Positions 29,538 to 38,470 of a DNA stretch of 64,000 nucleotides are shown here, piece by piece. The stretch comes from Paraburkholderia sp. SOS3 (GTDB taxonomy: Bacteria; Pseudomonadota; Gammaproteobacteria; Burkholderiales; Burkholderiaceae), in assembly GCF_001922345.1 (NCBI RefSeq), contig NZ_CP018811.1:4030001-4094000 (forward strand), given 5' to 3'. Numbering within the stretch: position 1 is the stretch's first letter; the number at the start of each line of letters is the position of its first letter. The notes under the pieces were generated by a model that made no database searches, was not told the DNA's origin, and saw only the letters and a list, made by a program, of their open reading frames with translations. Both the position numbers and the translations under genes were made by a program.

Positions 29538-30214
29538 TGGTTCGCACCCGCGCGCGCGACGCGCAGCTCGTTGATATATGCCTTTGCATGCGACGCGGTA
29601 ATCGTGGCGCTCTGGCCCGGCTTGAACAGCGCGGAGCCGAGACCGAAACCGTTTGCGCCGGCCCTCAGGAACGGGCCCATGTTGTCCGGCGTGATGCCGC
29701 CGACCGGCACGAGCGGCACCTGCGCCGCGATCACCGCGCGCCACGCCTTCACGACATGGCAGCCCAGCTGTTCGGCGGGGAACATCTTCAGCACGTCGGC
29801 CCCGTTCTTGAGCGCGATAAACGCTTCGGTCGGCGTCGCGACGCCGGGCGAACAGGCCATCGCATGCGACTTCGCCGCGAGCACGACTTCGGGGTCCGCG
29901 TGCGGCATCACGATCAGTTCGCCGCCCGCCTGCTTCACCTGATGAACGAACGACGCCTGCAGCACCGTACCCGCGCCGACAATCGCATCGGGCGGCAACG
30001 CATGGCGGATCGCCGCGATGCTGTCGAACGGCTGCGGGGAATTGAGCGGCACCTCGACGATACGAAAGCCCGCGTCATAAAGCGCACGGCCATGATCGGC
30101 CGCATCGGCCGGCGTTACGCCGCGCAGAATCGCAATCAGCGGACACGCTTCGAATGCGGCCATCAGGCCCGCGTGCGGCTGGTAAGGGCCGGGCAGATTC
30201 AGTTCAGCTTGCAT
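29534..30214 (-). CDS. dgoA: 2-dehydro-3-deoxy-6-phosphogalactonate aldolase
   Basis: A 226-residue class I aldolase of the KDPG/KDPGal family. It splits KDPGal into pyruvate and glyceraldehyde 3-phosphate. LIAILRGVTPADA holds the conserved Glu/Arg region, GAGTVLQ the phosphate side, MPHADPEVVLAAK and NGADVLKMFPAEQLG the Schiff-base Lys, and VPVGGITPDNM the phosphate loop. The PHAD...CSPG pattern fits the galactonate branch rather than KDPG aldolase. It follows dgoK at 85 bp. Confidence 0.92.
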   Translation of the reverse strand: MQAELNLPGPYQPHAGLMAAFEACPLIAILRGVTPADAADHGRALYDAGFRIVEVPLNSPQPFDSIAAIRHALPPDAIVGAGTVLQASFVHQVKQAGGELIVMPHADPEVVLAAKSHAMACSPGVATPTEAFIALKNGADVLKMFPAEQLGCHVVKAWRAVIAAQVPLVPVGGITPDNMGPFLRAGANGFGLGSALFKPGQSATITASHAKAYINELRVARAGANQ

Positions 30215-30299
30215 GTCGATTCCCTTTGTCTGTTCCGTTGCCGGTTCGTTGGTGCATTGCGTCGTGCCACAGCCAGGTTCTGCATCGTGCGCTCGGTCC

Positions 30300-31484
30300 C
30301 TAGCCGTGGCGCGATGCAGGCGCAGCGCCGGCGGCGGGTGTCACGAGGCCGGCCTGCACGGCGATGCGCCACAGGCCGCGTTCGGTTGCATGTTTGACGA
30401 GCTCGGCCGACTGGCAGCCGTACTGCGTGAGCGCGAGCCGATACCGTTCGCACAGCGCCTCGTTGCCGATCAGCCGCAGCGTGCGGCCGGCGAGCGTCGA
30501 CTGCTGACGCTCGAGCACCGCTTCGAGTCCATTCAGTTCGTGGCCGATCAACAGACCCGACAGATAGTCGGGCTGCTCTTCGCGCGAAAGCTGTGCGGTC
30601 AGGCCGAGCGTGCGCGTGCTGAAGATCGTCGCGAGCATGCCCGCATGGCCGTGATTGCGCGCGACGCTGATGCCGCGCAGAAACGCCGCCGTATCGGGCC
30701 GATCGGGCGTTGTCATCGTGCGGCCGAGAATCGTGTGCTCGGACAGCGCGGCGAACACTTCGCCCGTCATGAACGTATAGAAGCGCTCGATGCACGCGTC
30801 GCGCACGATCACCCACTTCGCGTGCGTACCCGGCAGGCCGATCAGCGCGCTTTCGTCATCGTGCGCCGCGGTTGCCTCGTTCGCCTGCGACCGGTTCGCG
30901 ACGGTTACCGTGTCACCGGCAAGCGCACCGAATATCTGCGTTTCTTCGCCGCGCATCACGTTCGGCAATTCGCCGCGCTCGAGGACGCCCGGCACGATAT
31001 GCAGCGCCACGCCGCGCCTCGTCTGCACATGCGCGAGGCCGCGCACGATCGCATCGGGGCTTGCCGGCGTATCGACGTACGGCGCCTCTTTCCACCCCTG
31101 CGCGCTACCGACCATGCCGGCTGCCATCACCGGCAGATGCGGTGCGCTTTCGAGCCAGCTGCCGCAGACGGCGTCGAACGCGAGATCGAAACCGCCTTCG
31201 CCGGCAGCGCGCGGCAGATTCATGATGCCGGCCGTCGACGCACGCGTTTCGAGCAATCGGCCCGCCGCGTCGAACAGATAGGCGCGCAGCGCGGTCGTGC
31301 CCCAATCGAGCGCGATCAGTGCTGCCTGGTTTTTCGCGGTGTCCGATGCGCCGCCCGCTGCGTCGGTGTCGGCGGCGTCGGCATCGGCCTGCGCGCTGCG
31401 CCGCTTCTGCGCTGCCGCGGCAGATTCGACCGGCATGATCGGCACAGAGCGCGGCATCGAGGGCGGTGAACCCAGTGCAGTCAT
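30300..31484 (-). CDS. dgoK: 2-dehydro-3-deoxygalactonokinase
   Basis: A 394-residue kinase that phosphorylates KDGal to KDPGal, the substrate of DgoA. The domain begins at about 54 with ALIALDWGTTALRAYLFD (ASKHA ATPase fold). MAAGMVGSAQGWKEAPYVDTPA, RGEETQIFG and GLPGTHAKWVIV are DgoK hallmarks. The first 53 residues (PPSMPRSVPIMPVESAAAAQ...) are low complexity and unusual for the family (E. coli DgoK 292). The ATG overlaps the iclR stop by 4 bases. Alternative shorter starts exist at Met10 and Met17. Confidence 0.92.
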   Translation of the reverse strand: MTALGSPPSMPRSVPIMPVESAAAAQKRRSAQADADAADTDAAGGASDTAKNQAALIALDWGTTALRAYLFDAAGRLLETRASTAGIMNLPRAAGEGGFDLAFDAVCGSWLESAPHLPVMAAGMVGSAQGWKEAPYVDTPASPDAIVRGLAHVQTRRGVALHIVPGVLERGELPNVMRGEETQIFGALAGDTVTVANRSQANEATAAHDDESALIGLPGTHAKWVIVRDACIERFYTFMTGEVFAALSEHTILGRTMTTPDRPDTAAFLRGISVARNHGHAGMLATIFSTRTLGLTAQLSREEQPDYLSGLLIGHELNGLEAVLERQQSTLAGRTLRLIGNEALCERYRLALTQYGCQSAELVKHATERGLWRIAVQAGLVTPAAGAAPASRHG

Positions 31485-32416
31485 CGCTTGATCCTGCGGG
31501 TTGCCGGTTGCGGCGCACGCCAGCCGAGTTCCTCCGAGATCGCACGCGCTTCGCGCTGCACGACCGGAATCAGTTCGTCCATCCGCTCGAGCGACATATA
31601 CGGAAGCGTGCTCGCCACCGATAAAGCCGCGACGATCGACCCGGACGCGTCGCGCACGGGCGCCGCGACACAGCGGATCGATGCTTCGTTTTCTTCGAGA
31701 TCGAAGGTGAAACCGCCGCCCGAGTAGTTCGTCATGCGCTGCATGAAGGTCTGCAGATCGGGACGGTTGTCGGGCTTGAAACTCACGTCGGCGAGCGCGC
31801 GGCGCGATGCGTCGAACAGCTTCTGCCACTGCTCGGGCGCGAGGTCGAGCATCATCGCCTTGCCGATGCCGGTCGACGCGAGCGGCATCCGGTGACCGAC
31901 GCGCGAACGCATCTCGAGACCGCGCGTGCCCGGAATCTTGTCGATATAGAGCACATCGTCGCCGTCGCGCACGCCCAGGTGAATCGTGTCGTGCGTTTGC
32001 TCGGCGAGCGCGGCCAGATGCGGGCGCGCGACGGTCGTCAGCGGCATCTGCTCGAGTGCGATCGTGCCGAGTTCGATGAGTTTCGGGCCGAGCAGATAGC
32101 CGCCTTGCACCTGGCGCAGATAGCGCGCCTGCACGAGGCTGCTGACGAGGCGGTGCGTCGTGCTGCGCGTCGTGCCGAGCGCGGCGCCGAACGTGCGCAG
32201 GTCGCGCACGCCGGCGGCGGCCGCTTCGAGAATCGCGAGGCCGCGCAAGAGCGTTTGCGTGCCGGCCTGCTGCGGCGTGATGTCGAGCAGCGTGCTCGGC
32301 AGCGCGATCGTGTCGCGCTCGGCAGGCGGATGGGCCGCGCCGTTCGACGGGCGCACCACGGGTTGTCTCACCGTGTCGGACTCGGACCCGGCGTGATTGG
32401 TCATCGCTTTATTCAT
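31481..32416 (-). CDS. IclR-family transcriptional regulator of the sugar operon
   Basis: A 311-residue regulator. After a 50-residue polar N-terminus, the winged helix occupies about 52-115 (LLRGLAILEAAAAGVRDLRTF, with recognition helix TTRSTTHRLVSSL). The effector domain (about 130-300) has VGHRMPLASTGIGKAMML and AAPVRDASGSIVAALSVAS. Members bind palindromic sites and respond to sugar acids or aromatic acids. It is the first gene of the operon, so it controls its own promoter if the inverted repeat at 32661-32691 is its site. Start at 32416 or four codons later; neither has a strong ribosome site. Confidence 0.9.
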   Translation of the reverse strand: MNKAMTNHAGSESDTVRQPVVRPSNGAAHPPAERDTIALPSTLLDITPQQAGTQTLLRGLAILEAAAAGVRDLRTFGAALGTTRSTTHRLVSSLVQARYLRQVQGGYLLGPKLIELGTIALEQMPLTTVARPHLAALAEQTHDTIHLGVRDGDDVLYIDKIPGTRGLEMRSRVGHRMPLASTGIGKAMMLDLAPEQWQKLFDASRRALADVSFKPDNRPDLQTFMQRMTNYSGGGFTFDLEENEASIRCVAAPVRDASGSIVAALSVASTLPYMSLERMDELIPVVQREARAISEELGWRAPQPATRRIKR

Positions 32417-32980
32417 GGCGATCAGGCAAACGGGTTGGGGGTGTCAATAAAACGTGCAGCGAAACGTCGCGCCGAACGTCAGACTGGCGTCGCGCGGCTG
32501 ATGCGCGCCGACTGCCGGCAGAACAGGAAAGAGTCCATAACGGGTTGTCTCCGATTCGTTTTGCGTTTCGTCGCGCCTATGCTGCCGTGGCGCCGACGAT
32601 GTGTTTTCGCCGGCGGACCGGCTCGTTGGAACGGATTGTAGGGCGCTTTTCTCAGATACACCAATATGTGAATAGATCAACCACATATTGGGATAGATGC
32701 GCGTGACGCTCCTTCTACCGGCGCGTCACGCTGATATGCCTCGCGCACTTCATCTATCGAAATGGTTGTGCCCGCTCAATAAATCAGGATAAACGGCACA
32801 CTCTATCGCGAATTCATTTAAGAAACGTCTGATTCAGTCAACCATTTGAAATATCTAGTCTCGCACCTGCTTGTGTTACCCCCCGTATTAATTGTCTTAT
32901 ATCGATTTTCTTGATTTACCAAATGAAGAAAATCAGATGCAGGCGCAAACAGCGAACTTTTTATTTCAGAAGATTTGGAT
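32417..32980. other. Intergenic region between iclR and the outer-membrane protein gene
   Basis: A 564-bp divergent region without a gene. The left half holds the sugar-operon promoter and operator. The right half (about 32700-32980) is AT-rich compared with the window, with runs such as CGATTTTCTTGATTT, and probably carries the promoter of the plus-strand gene at 32981; I cannot fix its boxes. Confidence 0.5.
32635..32691 (-). promoter_or_regulatory. Sugar-operon promoter with overlapping inverted-repeat operator
   Basis: On the minus strand a -35 TTGGTG (32664-32659) and -10 TACAAT (32640-32635) are 18 bp apart. The perfect inverted repeat CCAATATGTG (32661-32670) / CACATATTGG (32682-32691), spacer 11 bp, overlaps the -35. 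This placement suits a regulator, most simply the adjacent IclR protein. It lies 220 bp before the iclR start. Confidence 0.6.
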
Positions 32981-33556
32981 ATGACAGCAATTAAATCCTG
33001 GTTGACCGCATTGACCTTTGCCGCGCTCGCCGGCGTTGCGCACGCTCAGACGCCCGAAGTCACGTCCGCAGTTACGCCGCTCACGACCCCGACGAAATCG
33101 CCCGATTCACAGGTCCTCGCCACACACTCGGAGTTCGCCGGTCCCTATGCCGGCATCAAGGTCGGCGGGAACTGGTCCGACGCGTCCGGCGTTGTCAACA
33201 AGGGCACACACGGCACCGCGTTCTTCGGCGCGATGGCCGGCTATGGATTCGACGTCGGCCGCTTCGTGCTCGGCGCCGAGGCATTCGCCGATTTTCACGG
33301 CGGTTCGACGACGAAAGTCGACGGCGGCCTCGACGCGCGCATCGGCATGCCGTTCGACAGGATCATGCCGTACGCGCGCATCGGTTTTACGACGGCATGG
33401 CCCGATACGCGGCTTCACGGCGGCCTCGGCGTCGAATACGCGATTTACAAAAATATCCATATCAACGGCGAATGGACTGCCGACAGATCGAATTCGAATG
33501 GAACGAAAAGAACGAATAATAGTTTTACGGTCGGCATGACCTATTATTTCCGCTGA
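32981..33556 (+). CDS. Small outer-membrane beta-barrel protein
   Basis: A 191-residue precursor with signal peptide ending AGVAHAQ and a mature part resembling OmpA-like or OMP_b-brl barrels: FAGPYAGIKVGGNWSD near the start, alternating strands such as FFGAMAGYGFDVGRFVLGAEAFADF, VEYAIYKNIHINGEWTAD, and a C-terminal strand SFTVGMTYYFR ending in an aromatic-basic pair. The start at 32981 is chosen over an in-frame TTG two codons earlier. The function is unknown; proteins like this include PagP/Ail-like and porin-like barrels. Lower GC upstream suggests a locally acquired gene (inference). Confidence 0.78.
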   Translation: MTAIKSWLTALTFAALAGVAHAQTPEVTSAVTPLTTPTKSPDSQVLATHSEFAGPYAGIKVGGNWSDASGVVNKGTHGTAFFGAMAGYGFDVGRFVLGAEAFADFHGGSTTKVDGGLDARIGMPFDRIMPYARIGFTTAWPDTRLHGGLGVEYAIYKNIHINGEWTADRSNSNGTKRTNNSFTVGMTYYFR

Positions 33557-33579
33557 AGCGGTATTCGCGCCATCAATCG

Positions 33580-33617
33580 AAAAACGGCCACTGCGTCGCA
33601 AGCGCAGCGGCCGTTTT
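33580..33617. terminator. Terminator after the outer-membrane protein gene
   Basis: Arms AAAAACGGCCACTGCG and CGCAGCGGCCGTTTTT, one mismatch, loop TCGCAAG. Symmetric A and T runs let it serve the convergent mtgA as well. Confidence 0.85.
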
Positions 33618-33665
33618 TATTTTGTATCGGAAGGCAATGCCGCAACAGGAACGCGCGCCGCGCAG

Positions 33666-34409
33666 TCAGTCCGGCAATTCCGCCGCGCCCATGCGCCGCG
33701 CGATCACGCGGGCGCGTTGCGTCAGATACCCTGAATTGCGGTGCTCGTCGAAGTACTTCGGGCGCGGCAGCATGACCGCGAGCCGCGCCGCCTGACCGGC
33801 CGACAGCTTCGCCGCCGTGGTCTTGTAGTAATAGCGCGCCGCCGCCTGCGCGCCATAAACGCCATTGCCCCATTCGACCGAATTCAGATAGATCTCGAAG
33901 ATCCGCTCCTTGTCCATCAGCGTCTCGAGCATCCACGTAATGATCAGTTCCTGTCCCTTGCGGATATAGCTCTTCTCGCGCGACAGGAAGAGGTTGCGCG
34001 CGAGCTGCTGCGTGATCGTCGAGCCGCCCGCGACGATCTTGCCGCGCGCCTTGTTCTTCTCCCACGCCTGCAGGATCGCGTCGGTTTCGTAGCCGTTGTT
34101 GTTGACGAAATTCGCGTCTTCGGACGCGATGATCGCGCGCTTCAGATTGCGCGAAATCTGGTCGTACGGCACCCATGTGTGCTGGATCGCAAGTTCGGGC
34201 CGGTCCGCGGCAAGACGCCAGGCGTCCGAGCGCATGAATGCCGTCGATTGCGGATTCACGTAGTTCCATAACGCGATCTGCGTGAAATAGAACGCCTGAA
34301 CCGCAAACCACGAGAACGCGAACACAGCCGCCACATAGGCGGCCCAACGGCCTGCGGTAATCGTCCTCGCGCCCGCCTTCGCACCTTTCGAGCGCTTCGT
34401 TGTTCTCAT
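33666..34409 (-). CDS. mtgA: Monofunctional biosynthetic peptidoglycan glycosyltransferase
   Basis: A 247-residue inner-membrane GT51 enzyme that polymerises lipid II into glycan strands. One N-terminal transmembrane helix (about 22-44, [19 protein letters not shown]) anchors it. The catalytic domain has [14 protein letters not shown] with the catalytic Glu, [16 protein letters not shown] and [20 protein letters not shown], the standard GT51 motifs. The ATG at 34409 is used; an in-frame TTG six codons earlier is the only alternative. It follows aroE at 85 bp on the same strand. Confidence 0.93.
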   Translation of the reverse strand: MRTTKRSKGAKAGARTITAGRWAAYVAAVFAFSWFAVQAFYFTQIALWNYVNPQSTAFMRSDAWRLAADRPELAIQHTWVPYDQISRNLKRAIIASEDANFVNNNGYETDAILQAWEKNKARGKIVAGGSTITQQLARNLFLSREKSYIRKGQELIITWMLETLMDKERIFEIYLNSVEWGNGVYGAQAAARYYYKTTAAKLSAGQAARLAVMLPRPKYFDEHRNSGYLTQRARVIARRMGAAELPD

Positions 34410-34494
34410 GTTGTCCGCTATGCTCAACGCCGTTCGCCTGTAGAGAATGTCGGAACGCTACCTGCTCGCGATTGCGAAACGCGACGCCCGGCTG

Positions 34495-35373
34495 CTAGGC
34501 GCCGGCCGACGCCGCAAGCTGCTTGCGCAGTTCCGCAAGCACCGGCGCGCCGTCGGGCCGCACACCGCGCCACACATAAAACGACTCGGCCGCCTGCTCG
34601 ACCAGCATGCCGAGTCCGTCGGCCGCGCGCGCGCCCAGAGAACGCGCATGCTGCATGAAGACAGTCGGCTGCGCGCCGTACATCATGTCGTAGGCGAGCG
34701 TCTGCGCGCCAAACGCCCGGTCGTCGCATTCCGGCAGCGCGCCGTCGAGACTTCCCGCCGTCGCATTGACAATCACATCGTACGCACCGGGCTCGATTGC
34801 CTGCGCGGCGCCGCCCGTCAGGCGGCAACCCGCGCCGCGCGCGGCCGCGGCGAATTGCGCGACCAATGCATCGGCTTTCGCGGCCGTGCGATTGACGATC
34901 GTCAGCACGCGCGGCGCGCGCTCGAGCATCGGCAGCACGACGCCGCGCGCGGCGCCGCCGGCACCGAGCAACAGCACGCGCGCGCCCGCGAGCGAGACGC
35001 CGAGGTTCACTTCGATATCGCGCACGAGTCCGAAACCGTCGGTGTTGTCGCCGTAGATGCCGGCCTTGTCGAAGCGCAGCGTATTTACCGCGCCGGCAGC
35101 CGCCGCGCGCGGCGACAGCGTGTCGGCCAATGCATGCGCCTCGAGCTTGAACGGCACCGTCACGTTGAGGCCGCGGCCGCCCGCTTCGATAAATGCGCGC
35201 ACCTGCGCGACGAAGGCATCGACCGGCGCGAGCAGACGATCGTATTCGATGCGCTCGCCCGTTTGCCCGGCAAAGCGCGCATGAATAAAGGGCGACTTGC
35301 TGTGCGCGACCGGATTGCCGATTACCGCGTAACGGTCGCGCGGGCCGGACGCGGGCACGGACGGCGTGCTCAT
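34495..35373 (-). CDS. aroE: Shikimate dehydrogenase (NADP)
   Basis: Reduces 3-dehydroshikimate to shikimate in aromatic amino-acid synthesis. The 292-residue protein has the substrate site AVIGNPVAHSKSPFIH and GLNVTVPFK with the catalytic Lys, GDNTDGFGLVRDIE with the catalytic Asp, and the NADP Rossmann loop LLLGAGGAARGVVLPML followed by NRT. The start overlaps the stop of the RNase II-type gene by 4 bases, so the two are coupled. aroQ, another enzyme of the same pathway, is about 6 kb away. Confidence 0.95.
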   Translation of the reverse strand: MSTPSVPASGPRDRYAVIGNPVAHSKSPFIHARFAGQTGERIEYDRLLAPVDAFVAQVRAFIEAGGRGLNVTVPFKLEAHALADTLSPRAAAAGAVNTLRFDKAGIYGDNTDGFGLVRDIEVNLGVSLAGARVLLLGAGGAARGVVLPMLERAPRVLTIVNRTAAKADALVAQFAAAARGAGCRLTGGAAQAIEPGAYDVIVNATAGSLDGALPECDDRAFGAQTLAYDMMYGAQPTVFMQHARSLGARAADGLGMLVEQAAESFYVWRGVRPDGAPVLAELRKQLAASAGA

Positions 35374-37553
35374 CGGCCCGGCTCCGTCTCGCGATGTGGA
35401 GCGGAGCCTGCGGCGTCGGCATTCGATGCGTCGACTTCGTGTTCGTTGCCGCTTTGCGCCGCGCCGTCGTCCGCCGCAACATCGCCGGCCTCGGACGAAG
35501 AAGCCGCGTCATCGACGTCCGCTTCCGCTTGCGCCTCGGCTTCGCTTTGCGCGGACTCATCGGCGGCGTCGATGATTTCCTCGTCGCCCTCGCCTTCGTC
35601 GTTCTCGTCGCCTTCGCCCGCTTCTTCGGCTTCGGCACCGCTCGTCACGGTCGGCGCATCGAGCACGTGCAGCAGACGCACCGACGCTTCGATCGTCAGC
35701 TCGTCGATCGTCATCACCTCGAGCAGCACGCGCGTGCCGCGCGCATGCACGCCGAGCCCCGGCACGTGCAGCAGCAGCGGTACCTCTTCGAGTCGCACGA
35801 GATCGCCCTTCACGACCGACGCGACAACCTGCTTGCGGTCTTCCTGCCTGATCCATCGCAAGCACCAGAAATACTCCATCCGGCGCTGATGATCGGCGTA
35901 GGCGGTGTACGTATCGTCGAAGCCCTGCACGACGGCGAACAGGTCCGCGTCCTTCGGCTTGAACGGCGCGGCGAGCTTCGCGGTCACGCCATGCTGCACG
36001 CACGCGATCAACTGCCACTGATTGACGAGGTCGACATAGCGCCGCAGCGGCGACGTGCTCCACGCGTATTGCGCGACACCGAGCCCTTCGTGCGGCGCGG
36101 CCGTCGTTTGCATGCGCGTGCGTTTCGGCCCGGTCGGCGCGCCGAATGCACGCTGCGACCGGTAGATGCCCGGCACGCCGTGATCGTGCAGGAAGGCGCC
36201 CCACGTCGAGTTCGCGAGAATCGCGAGCTCCGCGACGATCAGATCGAGCGGCGAGCCGCGCCGGCGCGGCGTAATCGTCACATGCTCGCCTTCCACGTAA
36301 AAGTTGAAATCGGTATTGCGCTGCACCTCGCGCCTGAGGCCGAAGCTCGCGCGCATCACCTGGCGCTTTTCGAACAGCGCCTGCGCGAACGGCCACAGCA
36401 CCGCGATGTCGTCCTTGTGCGGATAGTCGCCCGTGCCCGCGGCGAGGGCCTCTTCGGTGACGACTTCGTCAAGCGTGTTATGCCGCAGGTTGGCCTTCAC
36501 GAACACGAGTTCGGCGCGCGTTTCGCTCGCGACGATCTCCTGTGTCTCGCGGTTCACGATGCTGTAGAGCGACAATGCCGGCCGCATGCCGCCCTCGGCG
36601 AGCGTAAACACGTCGACCACGCCATCGGGCAGCATCGTGATCTTGTCGCCGGGCATATAGACCGTCGACAGCCGCGCGCGCGCGATTGCATCGACCGCGT
36701 CGCCGCGCGCAATGCCGAGCGCCGGCGCGGCGATATGCACGCCGATCCGCACGCGGCCATCGGCGAGATGCTCGACCGAAAACGCATCGTCGATTTCGGT
36801 CGTCGTCACGTCGTCGATCGAGAACGCCTCGACCTCGGCTTCGGGCAGGTCGTCGGGCAGCGGGCCCGGCGTGACCGGGGGAAAGGCCGTGCCGTGCGGG
36901 AAGAATTCGGACAGGAAACGCGCCTCGTGCAGCGCGCGCGCCGACGGAATGCCGCCGCAGTCGAGCATCAGACGCGCCGGCGACACGCCGCGATGCGCGG
37001 CCGCCGCTTCGAGCGCCTTGTACTCGATCGAGTTCTTGTCCGGCTTCGTGAGCAACGCAAGCGCCTTGCCGGCGAACGCCTCGGGCAGACGGCCCTCTTT
37101 CAGTTCGTCTTCGTAGCCCGATTGCACGAGCGCCTGCTGACGTTTGCGTTCGAGCGACGCAAGCGCCATCTGCAATTGCTCCTGCGGCGCGCGCTGGTAC
37201 TGGCCGCGGCCCTTGCGCCGGAAATAGACCGGCGAGCCGTGCATGCGCAGCACGAGCGCCGCGCGCTCGATCGGCCCGAACGCGTCGCCGAAGTATTCGG
37301 CGCCGAGCGTCGCGAACGGAAATTCGTCCTCCGGCGCGCATTCCCACAGGAAGTCGAGATCGATCTGCTGCGCGGCCGCGTCGGCCTGCTCCATCAGTTC
37401 GCCGGCCGCCGGCTTGTCGAATTCGATCAGCACGTCTTTTGCGCGCACTTTTGCGCGCCGGCCGCCCGGCAACTCGACCTGGAACGCGTCGCCCTGCTTC
37501 GACAACACGCTGCCTGCCTTGAAACTGCCCGATTCCTCAAAGAAAACGTTCAC
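35370..37553 (-). CDS. rnb: RNase II/RNB-family 3'-5' exoribonuclease
   Basis: A 727-residue hydrolytic exoribonuclease. The RNB domain (about 255-560) has the metal-binding run FSIDDVTTTEIDDAFSVE, rich in Asp, then STVYMPGDKITMLP and YAWSTSPLRRYVDLVNQ, the RNB signature. The N-terminal 200 residues are unlike E. coli cold-shock OB domains in detail; an S1-like barrel follows the RNB domain (about 620-660). The last 75 residues are a strongly acidic low-complexity tail (DENDEGEGDEEIIDAADES...), not seen in E. coli RNase II. It may act in mRNA decay. The symbol rnb is by family only. Confidence 0.88.
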   Translation of the reverse strand: MNVFFEESGSFKAGSVLSKQGDAFQVELPGGRRAKVRAKDVLIEFDKPAAGELMEQADAAAQQIDLDFLWECAPEDEFPFATLGAEYFGDAFGPIERAALVLRMHGSPVYFRRKGRGQYQRAPQEQLQMALASLERKRQQALVQSGYEDELKEGRLPEAFAGKALALLTKPDKNSIEYKALEAAAAHRGVSPARLMLDCGGIPSARALHEARFLSEFFPHGTAFPPVTPGPLPDDLPEAEVEAFSIDDVTTTEIDDAFSVEHLADGRVRIGVHIAAPALGIARGDAVDAIARARLSTVYMPGDKITMLPDGVVDVFTLAEGGMRPALSLYSIVNRETQEIVASETRAELVFVKANLRHNTLDEVVTEEALAAGTGDYPHKDDIAVLWPFAQALFEKRQVMRASFGLRREVQRNTDFNFYVEGEHVTITPRRRGSPLDLIVAELAILANSTWGAFLHDHGVPGIYRSQRAFGAPTGPKRTRMQTTAAPHEGLGVAQYAWSTSPLRRYVDLVNQWQLIACVQHGVTAKLAAPFKPKDADLFAVVQGFDDTYTAYADHQRRMEYFWCLRWIRQEDRKQVVASVVKGDLVRLEEVPLLLHVPGLGVHARGTRVLLEVMTIDELTIEASVRLLHVLDAPTVTSGAEAEEAGEGDENDEGEGDEEIIDAADESAQSEAEAQAEADVDDAASSSEAGDVAADDGAAQSGNEHEVDASNADAAGSAPHRETEPGR

Positions 37554-37684
37554 TCAATACTCTCGTTCTGGCTCGCATCGGCCGCCATGGCCGCTGCGTC
37601 TGCATGCATCCGGTTGCGTGCGCGCCGTGTATGTCAGGCATGGCACCGCCGCCGGCTGCGGCATATTCGTGGAGGTGATCTGTT

Positions 37685-37760
37685 AACCGTGTGCCAACTA
37701 GCTGCGAATTGCGTGCAATTGCGTGCGACCCGCGTGCGACCCGTGTGCGGCCCGTTTGCC
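37685..37760. repeat. Degenerate GCGTGCGACC tandem repeats upstream of the RNB gene
   Basis: Four to five consecutive copies of a 10-11-bp unit related to TGCGTGCGACC lie between the YqiA-like gene and the RNB-family gene. No reading frame or hairpin explains them. Confidence 0.5.
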
Positions 37761-37795
37761 AATGCTGCTCTGCAAACCGGGCGCAAATTGCGCGC

Positions 37796-38470
37796 CTACC
37801 TCGTCGCGGCCCCCTCACGAGGCTCGGCGTTCGGCTTCGTCGCGAGCGGGACGGCCGCGGCGCTGTCGCAAAACGCGATGACATCGTCGACATAGTCTGC
37901 AAACTCGCTGATCGAATGATCGCTGCCCTCGATCAGTTTCGTCCGTGCGGCCGGATAGTGCGCGAGCATCTCGCGGTAGTCGAGCACCTCGTCGCCGGTG
38001 GCCGCAAACAGATAATAGCGTTCGGGGCGCGTGATCGACGTGACGGCGAGCGCACGCATTTCGTCGAGATGATGCGCTTCGACAACGATGCTACCGCCGC
38101 CGTGCACGCGCGGCTGTTCGCCAAGGTACGCCGACAGATCGCGCTGCGGCACGACGGCCGGATTGAGCAGCACCGCCGGCCAACCGTGCTTTTCGGCCAG
38201 ATGCGTGGCGAAGAAACCGCCTAGCGAACTGCCGATCACGACGATGTGCTCGCGTGGCGCGGACTGCGCGGCCGCCGCATTCGACGCTGCGCCCGAGCCG
38301 AGCCGCGCCTTCACGAGCGACTCGGCAAGCTCGATCGTTTCGAGCGGCGACACCGGCAGCTGCGGGCAGCACCATTCGTCGCCGCGGCCAAGCGCCGCGA
38401 GGCGTTCCGCAAGGACGCGCGCCTTGAACGATTGCGGCGACGAGCGGAATCCGTGCAGGTACAGAATCAC
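37796..38470 (-). CDS. YqiA/YcfP-like alpha/beta-hydrolase (esterase)
   Basis: A 224-residue alpha/beta-hydrolase. ILYLHGFRSSPQSFKA opens the fold, VVIGSSLGGFFATHLA contains the nucleophile elbow GSSLGG with the catalytic Ser, ATGDEVLDY carries the acid, and GSDHSISEF the catalytic His. These match UPF0227/YqiA esterases, which hydrolyse short acyl esters in vitro. It is coupled to mpl by a 4-base overlap, so a role in the same transcription unit is implied but no substrate is known. Confidence 0.86.
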   Translation of the reverse strand: MILYLHGFRSSPQSFKARVLAERLAALGRGDEWCCPQLPVSPLETIELAESLVKARLGSGAASNAAAAQSAPREHIVVIGSSLGGFFATHLAEKHGWPAVLLNPAVVPQRDLSAYLGEQPRVHGGGSIVVEAHHLDEMRALAVTSITRPERYYLFAATGDEVLDYREMLAHYPAARTKLIEGSDHSISEFADYVDDVIAFCDSAAAVPLATKPNAEPREGAATR

